Origin: Candidatus Nanopelagicales bacterium
GTDB lineage: Bacteria; Actinomycetota; Actinomycetes; S36-B12; UBA5976
Direction of reading: 5' to 3'
Length of the DNA stretch: 13,759 bases
Assembly (NCBI GenBank): GCA_021742025.1
Contig: JAIOWT010000018.1
Span: 1-13,759, forward strand
The notes beneath the pieces were generated by a model. That model did no database searches. It was not told where the DNA came from and saw only the letters and a list, made by a program, of their open reading frames with translations. Both the position numbers and the translations under genes were made by a program. Shown here piece by piece: positions 7,007 through 13,381 of this stretch; positions within the stretch are counted from its first letter, which is position 1, and each line of letters begins with the position of its first letter.

Positions 7007-7402
7007 ATGAGTTGTGACAAAGGCGTTGGACTAGATGAGGGCAAACATCTAGTCCAACGCACAAACGGATATGCGATAGCCGAATTAGCGATGGCGATTC
7101 CGGCACTGTTGGTTATTGTTGCAATGTCAATTTCGTTAATTGGATTGACTGTGACACAAATTCAACTTGAAAGCGCTGCTGCACTTGGCGCCCGAATAGT
7201 TGGGCGTGGTGATCCAATTCCTGACTCATTTCGAAACTCACTTCCTGAAGGTACAGAGATCATCGTGAAACCGGAATTAGAAATTGTTGAATTCACTTTG
7301 AAGTCAACTAGGAATGTGGGTTTAAAATTTTTCCCATTTCAAGTTTTGTTAACTGCTAACGCACGAGCTCGACTCGAGCCTGTGTTTGAAGAGTTCGGCT
7401 AG
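7007..7402 (+). CDS. tadE: TadE-like minor pilin
   Basis: This 131-residue pseudopilin probably initiates or caps the fibre. The basic leader of 21 residues ends in RTNG. Cleavage after G21 gives a mature end YAIAELAMAIPALLVIVAMSI with Glu at +5, the TadE signature, followed by one membrane helix to about residue 50. The remainder is an extracytoplasmic beta-rich domain (QIQLESAAALGARIVGRGDP). ATG 7007 is 2 nt after the pilin stop and has no Shine-Dalgarno. There is no other in-frame start before the membrane helix, so it is retained. Codons 6-18 are occupied by a perfect 15-bp inverted repeat (7023-7060) that should hinder initiation and keep TadE low. It corresponds to Rv3655c. Confidence 0.85.
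   Translation: MSCDKGVGLDEGKHLVQRTNGYAIAELAMAIPALLVIVAMSISLIGLTVTQIQLESAAALGARIVGRGDPIPDSFRNSLPEGTEIIVKPELEIVEFTLKSTRNVGLKFFPFQVLLTANARARLEPVFEEFG
7023..7060 (+). promoter_or_regulatory. Perfect 15-bp hairpin at pilin/tadE junction
   Basis: The arm GCGTTGGACTAGATG (7023-7037) is exactly complementary to 7046-7060, with an 8-nt loop. It begins 18 nt after the pilin stop, lies inside tadE codons, and is followed by ACAAACGG rather than a T-tract. It therefore looks like an mRNA stabiliser, processing boundary or translational brake rather than an intrinsic terminator. Confidence 0.75.
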
Positions 7403-7404
7403 AA

Positions 7405-7773
7405 GTGATTCAGCAAGTAAGAAGTGAGTCAGGTCAGATTTCGATTCTAGTTTTGGTTATCTCTTCAGCCTTGCTTGCAGGAACCTGTTTAGTAGGGATG
7501 ATCGCGCAAGTTTTGGTTGCCCAGCAAAGACTGAATGTAAAAGCAGAATCAATTGCGTTGGCAGGAGCGCAAGAACTGGAATTCAATCAAGCACAAGCAT
7601 GCGAAGTTGCAAGAGAATTCGGCGCCAAGAACTTTGGAATAAATGCGGATTGCATCTCGCAGGCAGTCAGTGTCGAAATTCTGCTATCTGGGCCAAACCC
7701 GAATCCATTTTTGAGCGCGATTCTGCCCAATATTTATGCAAGTTCTAGAGCTGGGATTGCGGTTGACAGTTAA
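7405..7773 (+). CDS. TadG/Rv3654c-like secreted pilus-associated protein
   Basis: This 122-residue protein is of the actinobacterial Rv3654c type (Flp pilus-assembly TadE/G-like). After SESGQ comes one N-terminal membrane helix (ISILVLVISSALLAGTCLVG, about 12-31). A short extracytoplasmic domain follows, beginning with the family pattern RLNVKAESIALAGAQEL. Cysteines C66 (AQACEVAREFGAKNFG) and C83 (ADCISQAV) match the family's conserved pair and could form a disulfide. It starts at GTG 7405, 2 nt after the tadE stop, with only a weak ribosome binding site, so coupling is likely. It is the last gene of the Tad operon. A role as minor pilin or wall anchor is inference. Confidence 0.78.
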   Translation: MIQQVRSESGQISILVLVISSALLAGTCLVGMIAQVLVAQQRLNVKAESIALAGAQELEFNQAQACEVAREFGAKNFGINADCISQAVSVEILLSGPNPNPFLSAILPNIYASSRAGIAVDS

Positions 7774-7789
7774 GTCAGTAGCGTAGATT
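7763..7789 (+). promoter_or_regulatory. Candidate promoter for the STAS gene
   Basis: A perfect -35 TTGACA (7763-7768), overlapping the end of the tadG-like gene, is followed after 15 nt by TAGATT (7784-7789). The spacer is shorter than optimal. It would start transcription about 20 nt before the STAS gene and uncouple it from the Tad operon. Confidence 0.5.
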
Positions 7790-7815
7790 AGAAGTACTTA
7801 AAGAAGAGGATGATC

Positions 7816-8136
7816 ATGCAAATCGCAACGACCCCAGGTTCAGACCGTTACGTAATCACGGTTTCTGGCGAAGTGGATTTGGCGACATCACCCGAATTGG
7901 ATTCGGAGATTATTGTAGCTCTTGAATCTGGCACCGAATCCATTGTTGTTGATTTAACTGATGTCTCATTCATGGACTCATCCGGTTTAGGTGTAATTGT
8001 TCGAGGACTTAAGCGCTGCCGGGAAGCAGATAAAGACTTAGACCTAGTTATTACAAATGAGCGGGTACTAAAGGTCTTTGGCATAACAGGTCTTGACCAG
8101 GTGATCCCAATTCACGATTCAATCGAAGACATCTAA
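7816..8136 (+). CDS. STAS-domain anti-sigma-factor antagonist
   Basis: This 106-residue single STAS domain is of the SpoIIAA/RsbV type. Such proteins, when unphosphorylated, bind an anti-sigma kinase and release an alternative sigma factor. The beta strands and GEVDLATSPEL (18-28) are followed by DLTDVSFMDSSGLGVIV (46-62). S56, the second serine of MDSSG, is the expected phosphorylation site. ATG 7816 is preferred because GAGG (7806-7809) lies 6 nt upstream. An ATG at 7810 abuts that site and would add only two residues. It has its own promoter candidate and is followed by a tRNA gene. The cognate kinase, sigma factor and phosphatase are not in the window, so the pathway is unknown. Its relation to the preceding pilus operon is only positional. 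Confidence 0.9.
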   Translation: MQIATTPGSDRYVITVSGEVDLATSPELDSEIIVALESGTESIVVDLTDVSFMDSSGLGVIVRGLKRCREADKDLDLVITNERVLKVFGITGLDQVIPIHDSIEDI

Positions 8137-8157
8137 CTTCCCGATAATCTGCGATTT

Positions 8158-8185
8158 TTGGCAGACCCTCTAATTGGGCTAGACT
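8158..8185 (+). promoter_or_regulatory. Candidate promoter for tRNA-Arg
   Basis: TTGGCA (8158-8163) and TAGACT (8180-8185) are separated by 16 nt and end 24 nt before the mature tRNA 5' end. Both hexamers are close to the housekeeping consensus. Confidence 0.5.
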
Positions 8186-8209
8186 GGCGGAGCGCATTCA
8201 GGTGCGCAC

Positions 8210-8285
8210 GCGCTCGTAGCTCAACGGATAGAGCATTTGACTACGGATCAAAAGGTTAGGGGTTCGAATCCCTTCGAGCGCGCCA
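8210..8285 (+). tRNA. tRNA-Arg (anticodon ACG)
   Basis: A complete cloverleaf can be drawn. The acceptor stem is GCGCTCG (8210-8216) with CGAGCGC (8275-8281), discriminator G and encoded CCA (8283-8285). The D-arm is GCTC/GAGC (8219-8234). The anticodon stem TTTGA/TCAAA encloses loop CTACGGA, giving anticodon ACG at 8243-8245. The T-arm AGGGG/CCCTT encloses TTCGAAT and has one G-U pair. A34 should be deaminated to inosine to read CGU, CGC and CGA. I saw no duplicate of its 3' end nearby, so there is no sign of an integrated element. Confidence 0.97.
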
Positions 8286-8635
8286 GACATAGACCTTTAG
8301 ATTCGCAGAATTAATTGCGTTTCAGTTCATTTGAGAACTGGAGAACATATGCGAGTCAGCGATTTAGTCAGCAACAGAGACTGCATCACGTCCTGCACTT
8401 CACGCAAGTAAATGGAATTCGATTAAGGCGAGAGCAAGCCTTATCCATTTCTGGGGGGGCAAGGCTTACCCTCTTGTACAGAAGAACGGAAAGGTTGCTT
8501 TCTGCACCTTTTAAATTATTGCTTGAAAACTCGGTCTCACTCAAATGCGACGTAATTCTGCGTTAAAAGTTGCGTCCCACCTTGAATCATGGTGCGCTAT
8601 TAATCTCGTTAGAAGCAATAGGGAAGCTGGATATC
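8286..8635 (+). other. 350-nt spacer without a convincing gene, with several hairpins
   Basis: No credible protein is encoded: an 83-codon open frame from TTG 8315 shows no domain, start signal or membrane pattern. Structures seen are CAGTTC/GAACTG (8323-8328/8335-8340); TAAGGC/GCCTTA (8424-8429/8438-8443); AAGCCTT/AAGGCTT (8436-8442/8461-8467); a run of seven G (8453-8459); and a hairpin with arms AAAGGT/ACCTTT ending in TTTT (8490-8512). The second and third stems share bases, so they exclude each other. This could be a small RNA or a structured leader of the downstream SDR gene. I recognise no known RNA family. Confidence 0.4.
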
Positions 8636-9301
8636 ATGAGTCGAAACCTCACAGGCAAAAAAGTTGTTGTAGTCGGTGCGACGGGAGTCTTGGGTGCGCA
8701 AATTTCTAAGCAGTTAAACGTGATGGGCGCACAAGTTTGTGCAGTTGTTCGCAATGCTGATCACTTGGATCTGAGTATTTCTGAACACGCAATTGCTGAC
8801 GTCACCGACAGCACTGCCCTACGTAATGCATTTTCGACCCTTGCCCCTTTTGATGGCGTGATAAATGCAGCAGGAGTTGTGGCATTTGGAATGTTGTCCG
8901 AACTCGAAGATAAGACCCTAACTAATTTATTTGCAATAAACGCGATTGCACCGATCGTTATGTTGCGTGAAAGTGCACCACACATCAATGACGACGGTTT
9001 TTTTTGTAACATCTCTGCAGTTGTTGCGCTGTCACCCGTAGCTGGAATGGCGGCGTACAGTGCTTCCAAAGCCGGGGCGTGGGCCGGGATGGCTGGAGCG
9101 ACCCGCGAGTTACGTCGGCAAAAGATTGACGTTATCGATGCTCGTCCCCCACACACAGAAACTGGCCTCGCAGCCCGTCCAATTGCTGGAGAAGCGCCCA
9201 AGTTGCCAACGGGCCTAGAGCCAGCATTTGTTGCTAGCCAGATCATCAAAGGGATACAAGACGGTGAGAAAGACTTACCCGTCGAGTACTTCAGTCTCTA
9301 A
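8636..9301 (+). CDS. Short-chain dehydrogenase/reductase, substrate unknown
   Basis: This 221-residue cytoplasmic NAD(P)-dependent oxidoreductase has the classical SDR Rossmann fold. It shows the nucleotide-binding GATGVLGA (14-21), an acidic D56-V-T-D segment, NAAG (77-80), the ISAV strand (126-129) and the catalytic YSASK (Y141, K145). ATG 8636 is chosen because the fold begins immediately (NLTGKKVVVVGATG). Extending back to TTG 8570 would add 22 unlikely residues. The residue 13 before the catalytic Tyr, normally Ser, is Ala128, with S127 next to it. Activity may use S127 after a one-residue shift, or be altered. A basic residue after the second strand (R39) hints at NADP(H) preference, weakly. 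It stands alone between the structured spacer and a convergent minus-strand gene. The substrate cannot be told from sequence. Confidence 0.85.
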   Translation: MSRNLTGKKVVVVGATGVLGAQISKQLNVMGAQVCAVVRNADHLDLSISEHAIADVTDSTALRNAFSTLAPFDGVINAAGVVAFGMLSELEDKTLTNLFAINAIAPIVMLRESAPHINDDGFFCNISAVVALSPVAGMAAYSASKAGAWAGMAGATRELRRQKIDVIDARPPHTETGLAARPIAGEAPKLPTGLEPAFVASQIIKGIQDGEKDLPVEYFSL

Positions 9302-9429
9302 GTCTTAATTGCGGTAAAAATAGTGCAGCTAAAGCTCAAAAGTTTAGATCTGCTGCTTGACTCAGCAACAGCCGTTATGAGCAACCTTGGCTTTGGCTTT
9401 CTTGACGAAGAGTAAAAAGAAAATAAGGC

Positions 9430-9481
9430 GAAGTAATTTCATACTTCAAGATAACAAGGTTTTAGTTTTGTCGCTTGTTAT
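9430..9481 (-). terminator. Possible terminator region for the minus-strand operon
   Basis: Two hairpins lie at and beyond the end of the minus-strand zinc-ribbon gene: ATAACAAG (9451-9458) pairs with CTTGTTAT (9474-9481), and GAAGTA (9430-9435) with TACTTC (9442-9447). Downstream on the minus strand is the T-rich GCCTTATTTTCTTTTT. Stems are A+T-rich and weak, so this is tentative. Confidence 0.35.
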
Positions 9482-9681
9482 GGTGTCTGCGAATGATTTA
9501 GTTGGCTTCCGCAATGAGCGCAGGTCCGGGCACCAGGGTCAATGATTCCTGAACATGTTAAACACCTTGGGGCATTCTCGCGGTATTCCCTCATCTTTCG
9601 AGATGGCTTGTAGGAAATCCAGAACCAAGAAAAAAATAGGACAAAGCCTACGATATAGATGAGGGTTTGAACTTTGCCCAT
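9478..9681 (-). CDS. Small membrane-anchored zinc-ribbon protein
   Basis: This 67-residue protein has one N-terminal membrane helix (about 7-23, LIYIVGFVLFFSWFWI), a basic linker (SYKPSRKMREYREN) and a C-terminal zinc ribbon. The four cysteines are C40/C43 (CLTC) and C54/C57 (CAHC), ideal for one Zn2+. The basic linker suggests that the ribbon faces the cytoplasm. It starts at CAT 9679-9681, only 9 nt after the photolyase-like gene stops, so the two are probably co-transcribed, although no strong ribosome binding site is seen. I do not recognise a named family. Possible roles include docking a partner protein or nucleic acid at the membrane; none is shown. Confidence 0.72.
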   Translation of the reverse strand: MGKVQTLIYIVGFVLFFSWFWISYKPSRKMREYRENAPRCLTCSGIIDPGARTCAHCGSQLNHSQTP

Positions 9682-9690
9682 GACGAGATC

Positions 9691-10878
9691 TTATCTAGCC
9701 TTTCGCCAGGCCGAAAAACTCTTTACCGATCCTGATTGTGGTTTTTGCAACCAAGGGTAAGGATGAATTTCGGCAAGGCCACTGAATTTCTTAAATGATG
9801 GAACTGGTGCAAAAGTTACGGCAACTGGATTGTCACTTGCAAATTGATATGGATCGCCAAGGTAAACCTGCAAGTTACGTCGCTGCGCCAAGTCCTGGAG
9901 AGTTTCGAGATAAAAACCAATTCGTCTTGCACTCAGCTGCAGTTTGCGAAGCGCTTCCTCATTGAAAACGAACACAACTGGCAAATCAGGATTGGCTACC
10001 AGCGCTGGATCGGTATCACCCATTGAATCAATAGTTAGAAGTACGTAATCAGGCGAATCTATTTTTCTCACAGCCGTTGGCCCAGATGTGTTCTCTGGAT
10101 CTAGATCACGCTCCAATAGAGAATCAACATCAAGGCGGTTTAATGAAACTTCTTCTGGAAACTCTTGGATCGGACAAGAGTTAGACAACGGGCACTGATT
10201 ACACAAACCAGGAGCTCGCTTTTCGACCTGCCAGCGCGCGAAACCATATGGCTTACCGGTTCCCGCGCCCACAGTCCATTGCCAACCAAGAAGATTTGCG
10301 GCGCGTGATCCGTCAATCAGTTCTCGATACATACGTTCTTGGCCTTGCAACCATCCTTTTTCATTTCGTACTGTCCAATGCGAAGCCAGCCACATCCGAG
10401 TTTGATTAACTAACCAACCATCAGTTTCAAGTTCAGAAACAACTTCATCAACACATTTCATGTCACGATTCCAGCCATCACCTTGGCTCGTCGCATTTGC
10501 TTCGAATCGCAAGTTTTCAAATAACCGAGAGCCGATGCGGGCGTACAGGTGGCGCGCGTATTCCTGCCAATAAAGCTCATCCTGAAACTTTTCGCGATCT
10601 TTATATGGAGCATTCTTCACTGCGCGATGCACCTGAGGCAAGGTCAGAAGATTGTGGCGGATGTATGGCGACAACACACTTGCTCCGCGGCGTGACTTTG
10701 GGAGAACTTCGGAACGCCTGTTTGCATATCCAGTTATGTCCAGTGCGTCTAGAGCCACATCGGCTGCAGTTTGGCCACCCTTGATAGAGCTAAGACCCAG
10801 TTCACCGGAATAGAGTCCCTGGAATTCACGTTCAATGATTTCGAGAACGGGCGCATCGAGTGAAATTCGTCGGTTCAT
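9691..10878 (-). CDS. Photolyase/cryptochrome-family flavoprotein, permuted domain order, probable [4Fe-4S]
   Basis: This 395-residue protein belongs to the photolyase superfamily, which repairs UV lesions or senses blue light with FAD. The helical FAD-binding domain is at the N-terminus (about 34-245): GGQTAADVALDALD, SVLSPYIRHNLLTLPQVH (67-84), DELYWQEYARHLY (100-112), GWLVNQTRMWLASHW (154-168, with the FAD-contacting Asn) and LLGWQWTVGAGTG (196-208). The Rossmann-like antenna domain, normally first, appears last (about 277-345): DYVLLTIDSMGDTDPAL, LPVVFVFNEE, ARRIGFYLETLQDLAQRR, VYLGDP. The tail SVKSFSAWRKAR resembles the usual antenna-to-FAD linker. The only cysteines are C142, C226, C229 and C235, placed like the four [4Fe-4S] ligands of FeS photolyases (PhrB/CryB). 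The ATG at 10878 gives a full fold and no upstream gene is fused. Superfamily is firm; permutation and cluster are strong inferences; the lesion repaired is unknown. Confidence 0.82.
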   Translation of the reverse strand: MNRRISLDAPVLEIIEREFQGLYSGELGLSSIKGGQTAADVALDALDITGYANRRSEVLPKSRRGASVLSPYIRHNLLTLPQVHRAVKNAPYKDREKFQDELYWQEYARHLYARIGSRLFENLRFEANATSQGDGWNRDMKCVDEVVSELETDGWLVNQTRMWLASHWTVRNEKGWLQGQERMYRELIDGSRAANLLGWQWTVGAGTGKPYGFARWQVEKRAPGLCNQCPLSNSCPIQEFPEEVSLNRLDVDSLLERDLDPENTSGPTAVRKIDSPDYVLLTIDSMGDTDPALVANPDLPVVFVFNEEALRKLQLSARRIGFYLETLQDLAQRRNLQVYLGDPYQFASDNPVAVTFAPVPSFKKFSGLAEIHPYPWLQKPQSGSVKSFSAWRKAR

Positions 10879-10936
10879 AGTTTTTCAAGGCTACTCGTGC
10901 CGTTGCAATTTCGCGCCTTCAGAAGCTGGTAGAAAA

Positions 10937-11626
10937 CTAGGTAATCAAACCCGCGGCGCTTGCGCGGTGAACCAATTCTGCTCGCCGGTGACTGTGTAAC
11001 TTCTTTGAAGCATTTTGTATGTGAAACTTCACTGTGCTCTCCGAAATAAACATTTCGTGAGCTATTTGTTTATTGCTCAACCCACGGGAGATTGCGCGGA
11101 TCACATCTAACTCACGATCTGTTAGGCGTTCAGTCTTATCGCGTGTAGATCCCAAGCCTTTAGCGACGAGTGAACCAACGCCACGACCAAGTACGGTATC
11201 GCCATCTTGAATTGCCTTAACACCATTAATCAATTCATCAGACTTCAAATCATTTTTGCAAAGGTATCCATTTGCTCCACGGCGCAAAGCCTCAACGACA
11301 ATTAGTTCACTGAGAGTGTTGGCGAGAACCAAGATCTTTGTTGCCGGATAGCGATCTGATATCTCTTCACAGATGGTTAGGCCGCGAGTGGTGTCATCGC
11401 CTAAATCTAAATCGATGATCATGATGTCTGGACCGTGTTCATCAACGGCATCAATCACCGCATCGTAGGTTGTGGCCTCTGCAACAACAGCCATGCCAGC
11501 GTTTCGCTCCAAGATAGATCGAATTCCAACTCGCGTGATTACATTGCGATCTGCTACAACGATTCGGGTTGTGGCCATAGGAGATCGGCGACCGAGCGAA
11601 ACTTCAGGTCTTAGATCTGAACCCAT
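10937..11626 (-). CDS. NarL/LuxR-type response regulator, orphan
   Basis: This 229-residue two-component regulator has a receiver domain (about 20-135) with phospho-acceptor D72 (IIDLDLG) and conserved K124 (YLCKN). A LuxR helix-turn-helix follows (168-222; LTDRELDVIRAISRG, NKQIAHEMFISESTVKFHI). Two receiver positions are unusual: the acidic pair is D26-R27 (VVADRN), and the switch Thr/Ser position is Ala (LVLANT). Phosphorylation may thus be weak. No histidine kinase is in the window. The start is uncertain. ATG 11626 has a TANNNT box (TAGCAT) ending 6 nt upstream, fitting a leaderless mRNA. ATG 11578 begins right at the domain but has no ribosome binding site. The gene is divergent from the aldehyde dehydrogenase and 58 nt upstream of the photolyase-like gene, with which it may form an operon. 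Confidence 0.88.
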   Translation of the reverse strand: MGSDLRPEVSLGRRSPMATTRIVVADRNVITRVGIRSILERNAGMAVVAEATTYDAVIDAVDEHGPDIMIIDLDLGDDTTRGLTICEEISDRYPATKILVLANTLSELIVVEALRRGANGYLCKNDLKSDELINGVKAIQDGDTVLGRGVGSLVAKGLGSTRDKTERLTDRELDVIRAISRGLSNKQIAHEMFISESTVKFHIQNASKKLHSHRRAELVHRASAAGLIT

Positions 11627-11646
11627 GCCCCGATGCTAACTGGCAA

Positions 11647-11699
11647 CCTAGCCATCTGGCTAGGGAAAAACCTGACCAATTTGCCTGCTTAGGGCTAGG
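11647..11699. promoter_or_regulatory. Putative operator: three GGCTAGG half-sites between divergent genes
   Basis: CCTAGCC (11647-11653) and GGCTAGG (11658-11664) form a perfect inverted repeat around ATCT. A third GGCTAGG lies at 11693-11699, 35 nt from the second in the same orientation. The cluster lies between the response regulator and the aldehyde dehydrogenase gene. LuxR-type regulators bind such dyads, so autoregulation or divergent control is plausible (inference). Confidence 0.45.
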
Positions 11700-11792
11700 T
11701 GGTCATTGATTCCTATGAAAACACAGGAGCACTAGTCATACCGTCACAACTAGTTGATCGGCAAAACCGTGCCGACGCTGAGAGGAAAAACA

Positions 11793-13316
11793 ATGACTGT
11801 TTATGCCCAACCCGGACAAGCCGGTGCTGTAGCTGAATTCAAGTCACGCTACGACCACTGGATCGGTGGACAATACGTTGCCCCCGCCAAAGGTCAGTAT
11901 TTCGAAAACGTAACACCTGTGACAGGAAAAGTTTTCTGTGAAGTTGCTCGTGGCACCGCGGAAGATATCGAAAAGGCACTTGATGCAGCGCACGCAGCAG
12001 CGAAGACTTGGACTAAGACTTCGGTAACAGAGCGCGCAATCATTTTGAACAAAATTGCAGATCGCATGGAAGCAAACCTGGAAAAGATTGCCGTTGCTGA
12101 ATGTTGGGAAAATGGAAAGCCAGTTCGCGAAACTATGGCTGCTGACATCCCATTAGCAATCGATCACTTCCGTTACTTCGCTAGCGCGATTCGCGCCCAA
12201 GAAGGGTCAATCGGCGAACTAGACCACGACACTGTTGCTTACCATTTCCATGAGCCCCTAGGTGTTGTTGGTCAGATCATTCCTTGGAACTTCCCAATCT
12301 TGATGGCAACTTGGAAGCTTGCACCAGCTCTTGCTGCAGGTAACTGCGTTGTGCTTAAGCCAGCCGAGCAAACACCCGTTTCAATTCTGTTCTTAATGGA
12401 TCTAATTGCTGATCTATTGCCAGCAGGCGTTGTGAACATCGTTAATGGTTTTGGTGTTGAAGCAGGTAAGCCACTTGCATCATCTCGCCGGATTGCAAAG
12501 ATTGCATTCACCGGTGAAACCACAACTGGTCGTTTGATCATGCAGTATGCATCTGAAAACATCATCCCTGTCACTTTGGAACTTGGTGGCAAGTCACCAA
12601 ACATCTTCTTCCGCGACATTGCAGATGAAAACGATGCGTTCTACGACAAGTGCCTTGAGGGCTTCAACATGTTTGCGCTGAACCAGGGTGAAGTTTGCAC
12701 CTGTCCATCGCGTGCGTTGATTGATGCACCTATCTATGACAAGTTCCTAGCTGATTCGATTGTTCGCACTAAGGCAATCACCCAAGGAAACCCACTGGAT
12801 ACCAACACAATGCTTGGTGCTCAGGTCTCCAATGATCAGATGGAAAAGATTCTTAGCTACATCGAAATCGGTAAGCAAGAAGGTGCAAAGCTAGCCCTCG
12901 GCGGCAAGCGCGCTGATCTTGGTGGCGATCTTGCAGGTGGTTACTACATCGAACCAACGATCTTCGAGGGTAAGAACAGCATGAGAATCTTCCAAGAAGA
13001 AATCTTTGGACCTGTTATCTCAGTCGCTAAATTCGATGGATTCGAAGAGGCAATGGAAATTGCAAATGACACTTTGTATGGTTTGGGCGCTGGCGTTTGG
13101 ACTCGCAAGATGAACGTTGCATATCGAGCTGGCCGTGAGGTTCAGGCTGGTCGCGTTTGGACTAACTGCTATCACGCATACCCTGCACATGCTGCATTCG
13201 GTGGTTACAAGTCATCCGGTATTGGCCGCGAGAATCACAAGATGATGCTTGATCACTACCAACAGACCAAGAATCTTTTGGTCAGTTACTCAGAAAGCAA
13301 GTTGGGATTCTTCTAG
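11793..13316 (+). CDS. NAD-dependent aldehyde dehydrogenase (ExaC/acetaldehyde type)
   Basis: This 507-residue soluble enzyme of the ALDH superfamily oxidises an aldehyde, probably acetaldehyde or another short-chain aldehyde, to its acid with NAD+. Motifs are IPWNFP (163-168), VLKPAEQTP (187-195), FTGETTTGR (239-247), the general base E263 in LELGGKSPN, the catalytic C302 in [11 protein letters not shown], and EEIFGPV. A second Cys (C304) follows the nucleophile, as in the ExaC/AldB-type relatives. ATG 11793 is chosen because AGAGGA lies 6 nt upstream; a TTG at 11754 would only lengthen the N-terminus. The DUF779 gene follows, a recurrent partner of this ALDH subfamily. Acetate made here could feed the acetyl-CoA synthetase at the left end of the window (inference). 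Substrate range is not determinable. Confidence 0.93.
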   Translation: MTVYAQPGQAGAVAEFKSRYDHWIGGQYVAPAKGQYFENVTPVTGKVFCEVARGTAEDIEKALDAAHAAAKTWTKTSVTERAIILNKIADRMEANLEKIAVAECWENGKPVRETMAADIPLAIDHFRYFASAIRAQEGSIGELDHDTVAYHFHEPLGVVGQIIPWNFPILMATWKLAPALAAGNCVVLKPAEQTPVSILFLMDLIADLLPAGVVNIVNGFGVEAGKPLASSRRIAKIAFTGETTTGRLIMQYASENIIPVTLELGGKSPNIFFRDIADENDAFYDKCLEGFNMFALNQGEVCTCPSRALIDAPIYDKFLADSIVRTKAITQGNPLDTNTMLGAQVSNDQMEKILSYIEIGKQEGAKLALGGKRADLGGDLAGGYYIEPTIFEGKNSMRIFQEEIFGPVISVAKFDGFEEAMEIANDTLYGLGAGVWTRKMNVAYRAGREVQAGRVWTNCYHAYPAHAAFGGYKSSGIGRENHKMMLDHYQQTKNLLVSYSESKLGFF

Positions 13317-13328
13317 GATCATCAAGAG

Positions 13329-13362
13329 GCGGGAGGTCATTTGGCCTCCCGCATCTTTCTTT
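13329..13362 (+). terminator. Intrinsic terminator between ALDH and DUF779 genes
   Basis: GCGGGAGG (13329-13336) pairs exactly with CCTCCCGC (13345-13352), and the stem can extend by a G-T and a C-G pair. ATCTTTCTTT follows. The T-tract is interrupted, and the next ribosome binding site starts a few bases later, so it may terminate only partly and attenuate the downstream gene. Confidence 0.78.
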
Positions 13363-13381
13363 AAAGGAGTACCGTGAAGTT

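Noticed and set aside
7023..7060. 15-bp inverted repeat as an intrinsic terminator
   Set aside because: No T-tract follows, and tadE and tadG would be cut off; stabiliser or translational brake fits better.
8210..8285. tRNA-Arg as attachment site of a mobile element
   Set aside because: No integrase and no repeat of the tRNA 3' end seen in the window.
8315..8566. 83-codon plus-strand open frame after the tRNA, starting at TTG
   Set aside because: No ribosome binding site, no recognisable domain or hydrophobic pattern, and it overlaps conflicting RNA stems; treated as chance.
9377..9415. 12-codon ORF (ATG...TAA) in the gap after the SDR gene
   Set aside because: Too short, with no ribosome binding site or conserved context; the gap 9302-9477 otherwise shows only weak hairpins.
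10497..10784. 95-codon plus-strand open frame antisense to the photolyase-like gene
   Set aside because: It lies opposite conserved FAD-domain codons and shows no independent coding signal.
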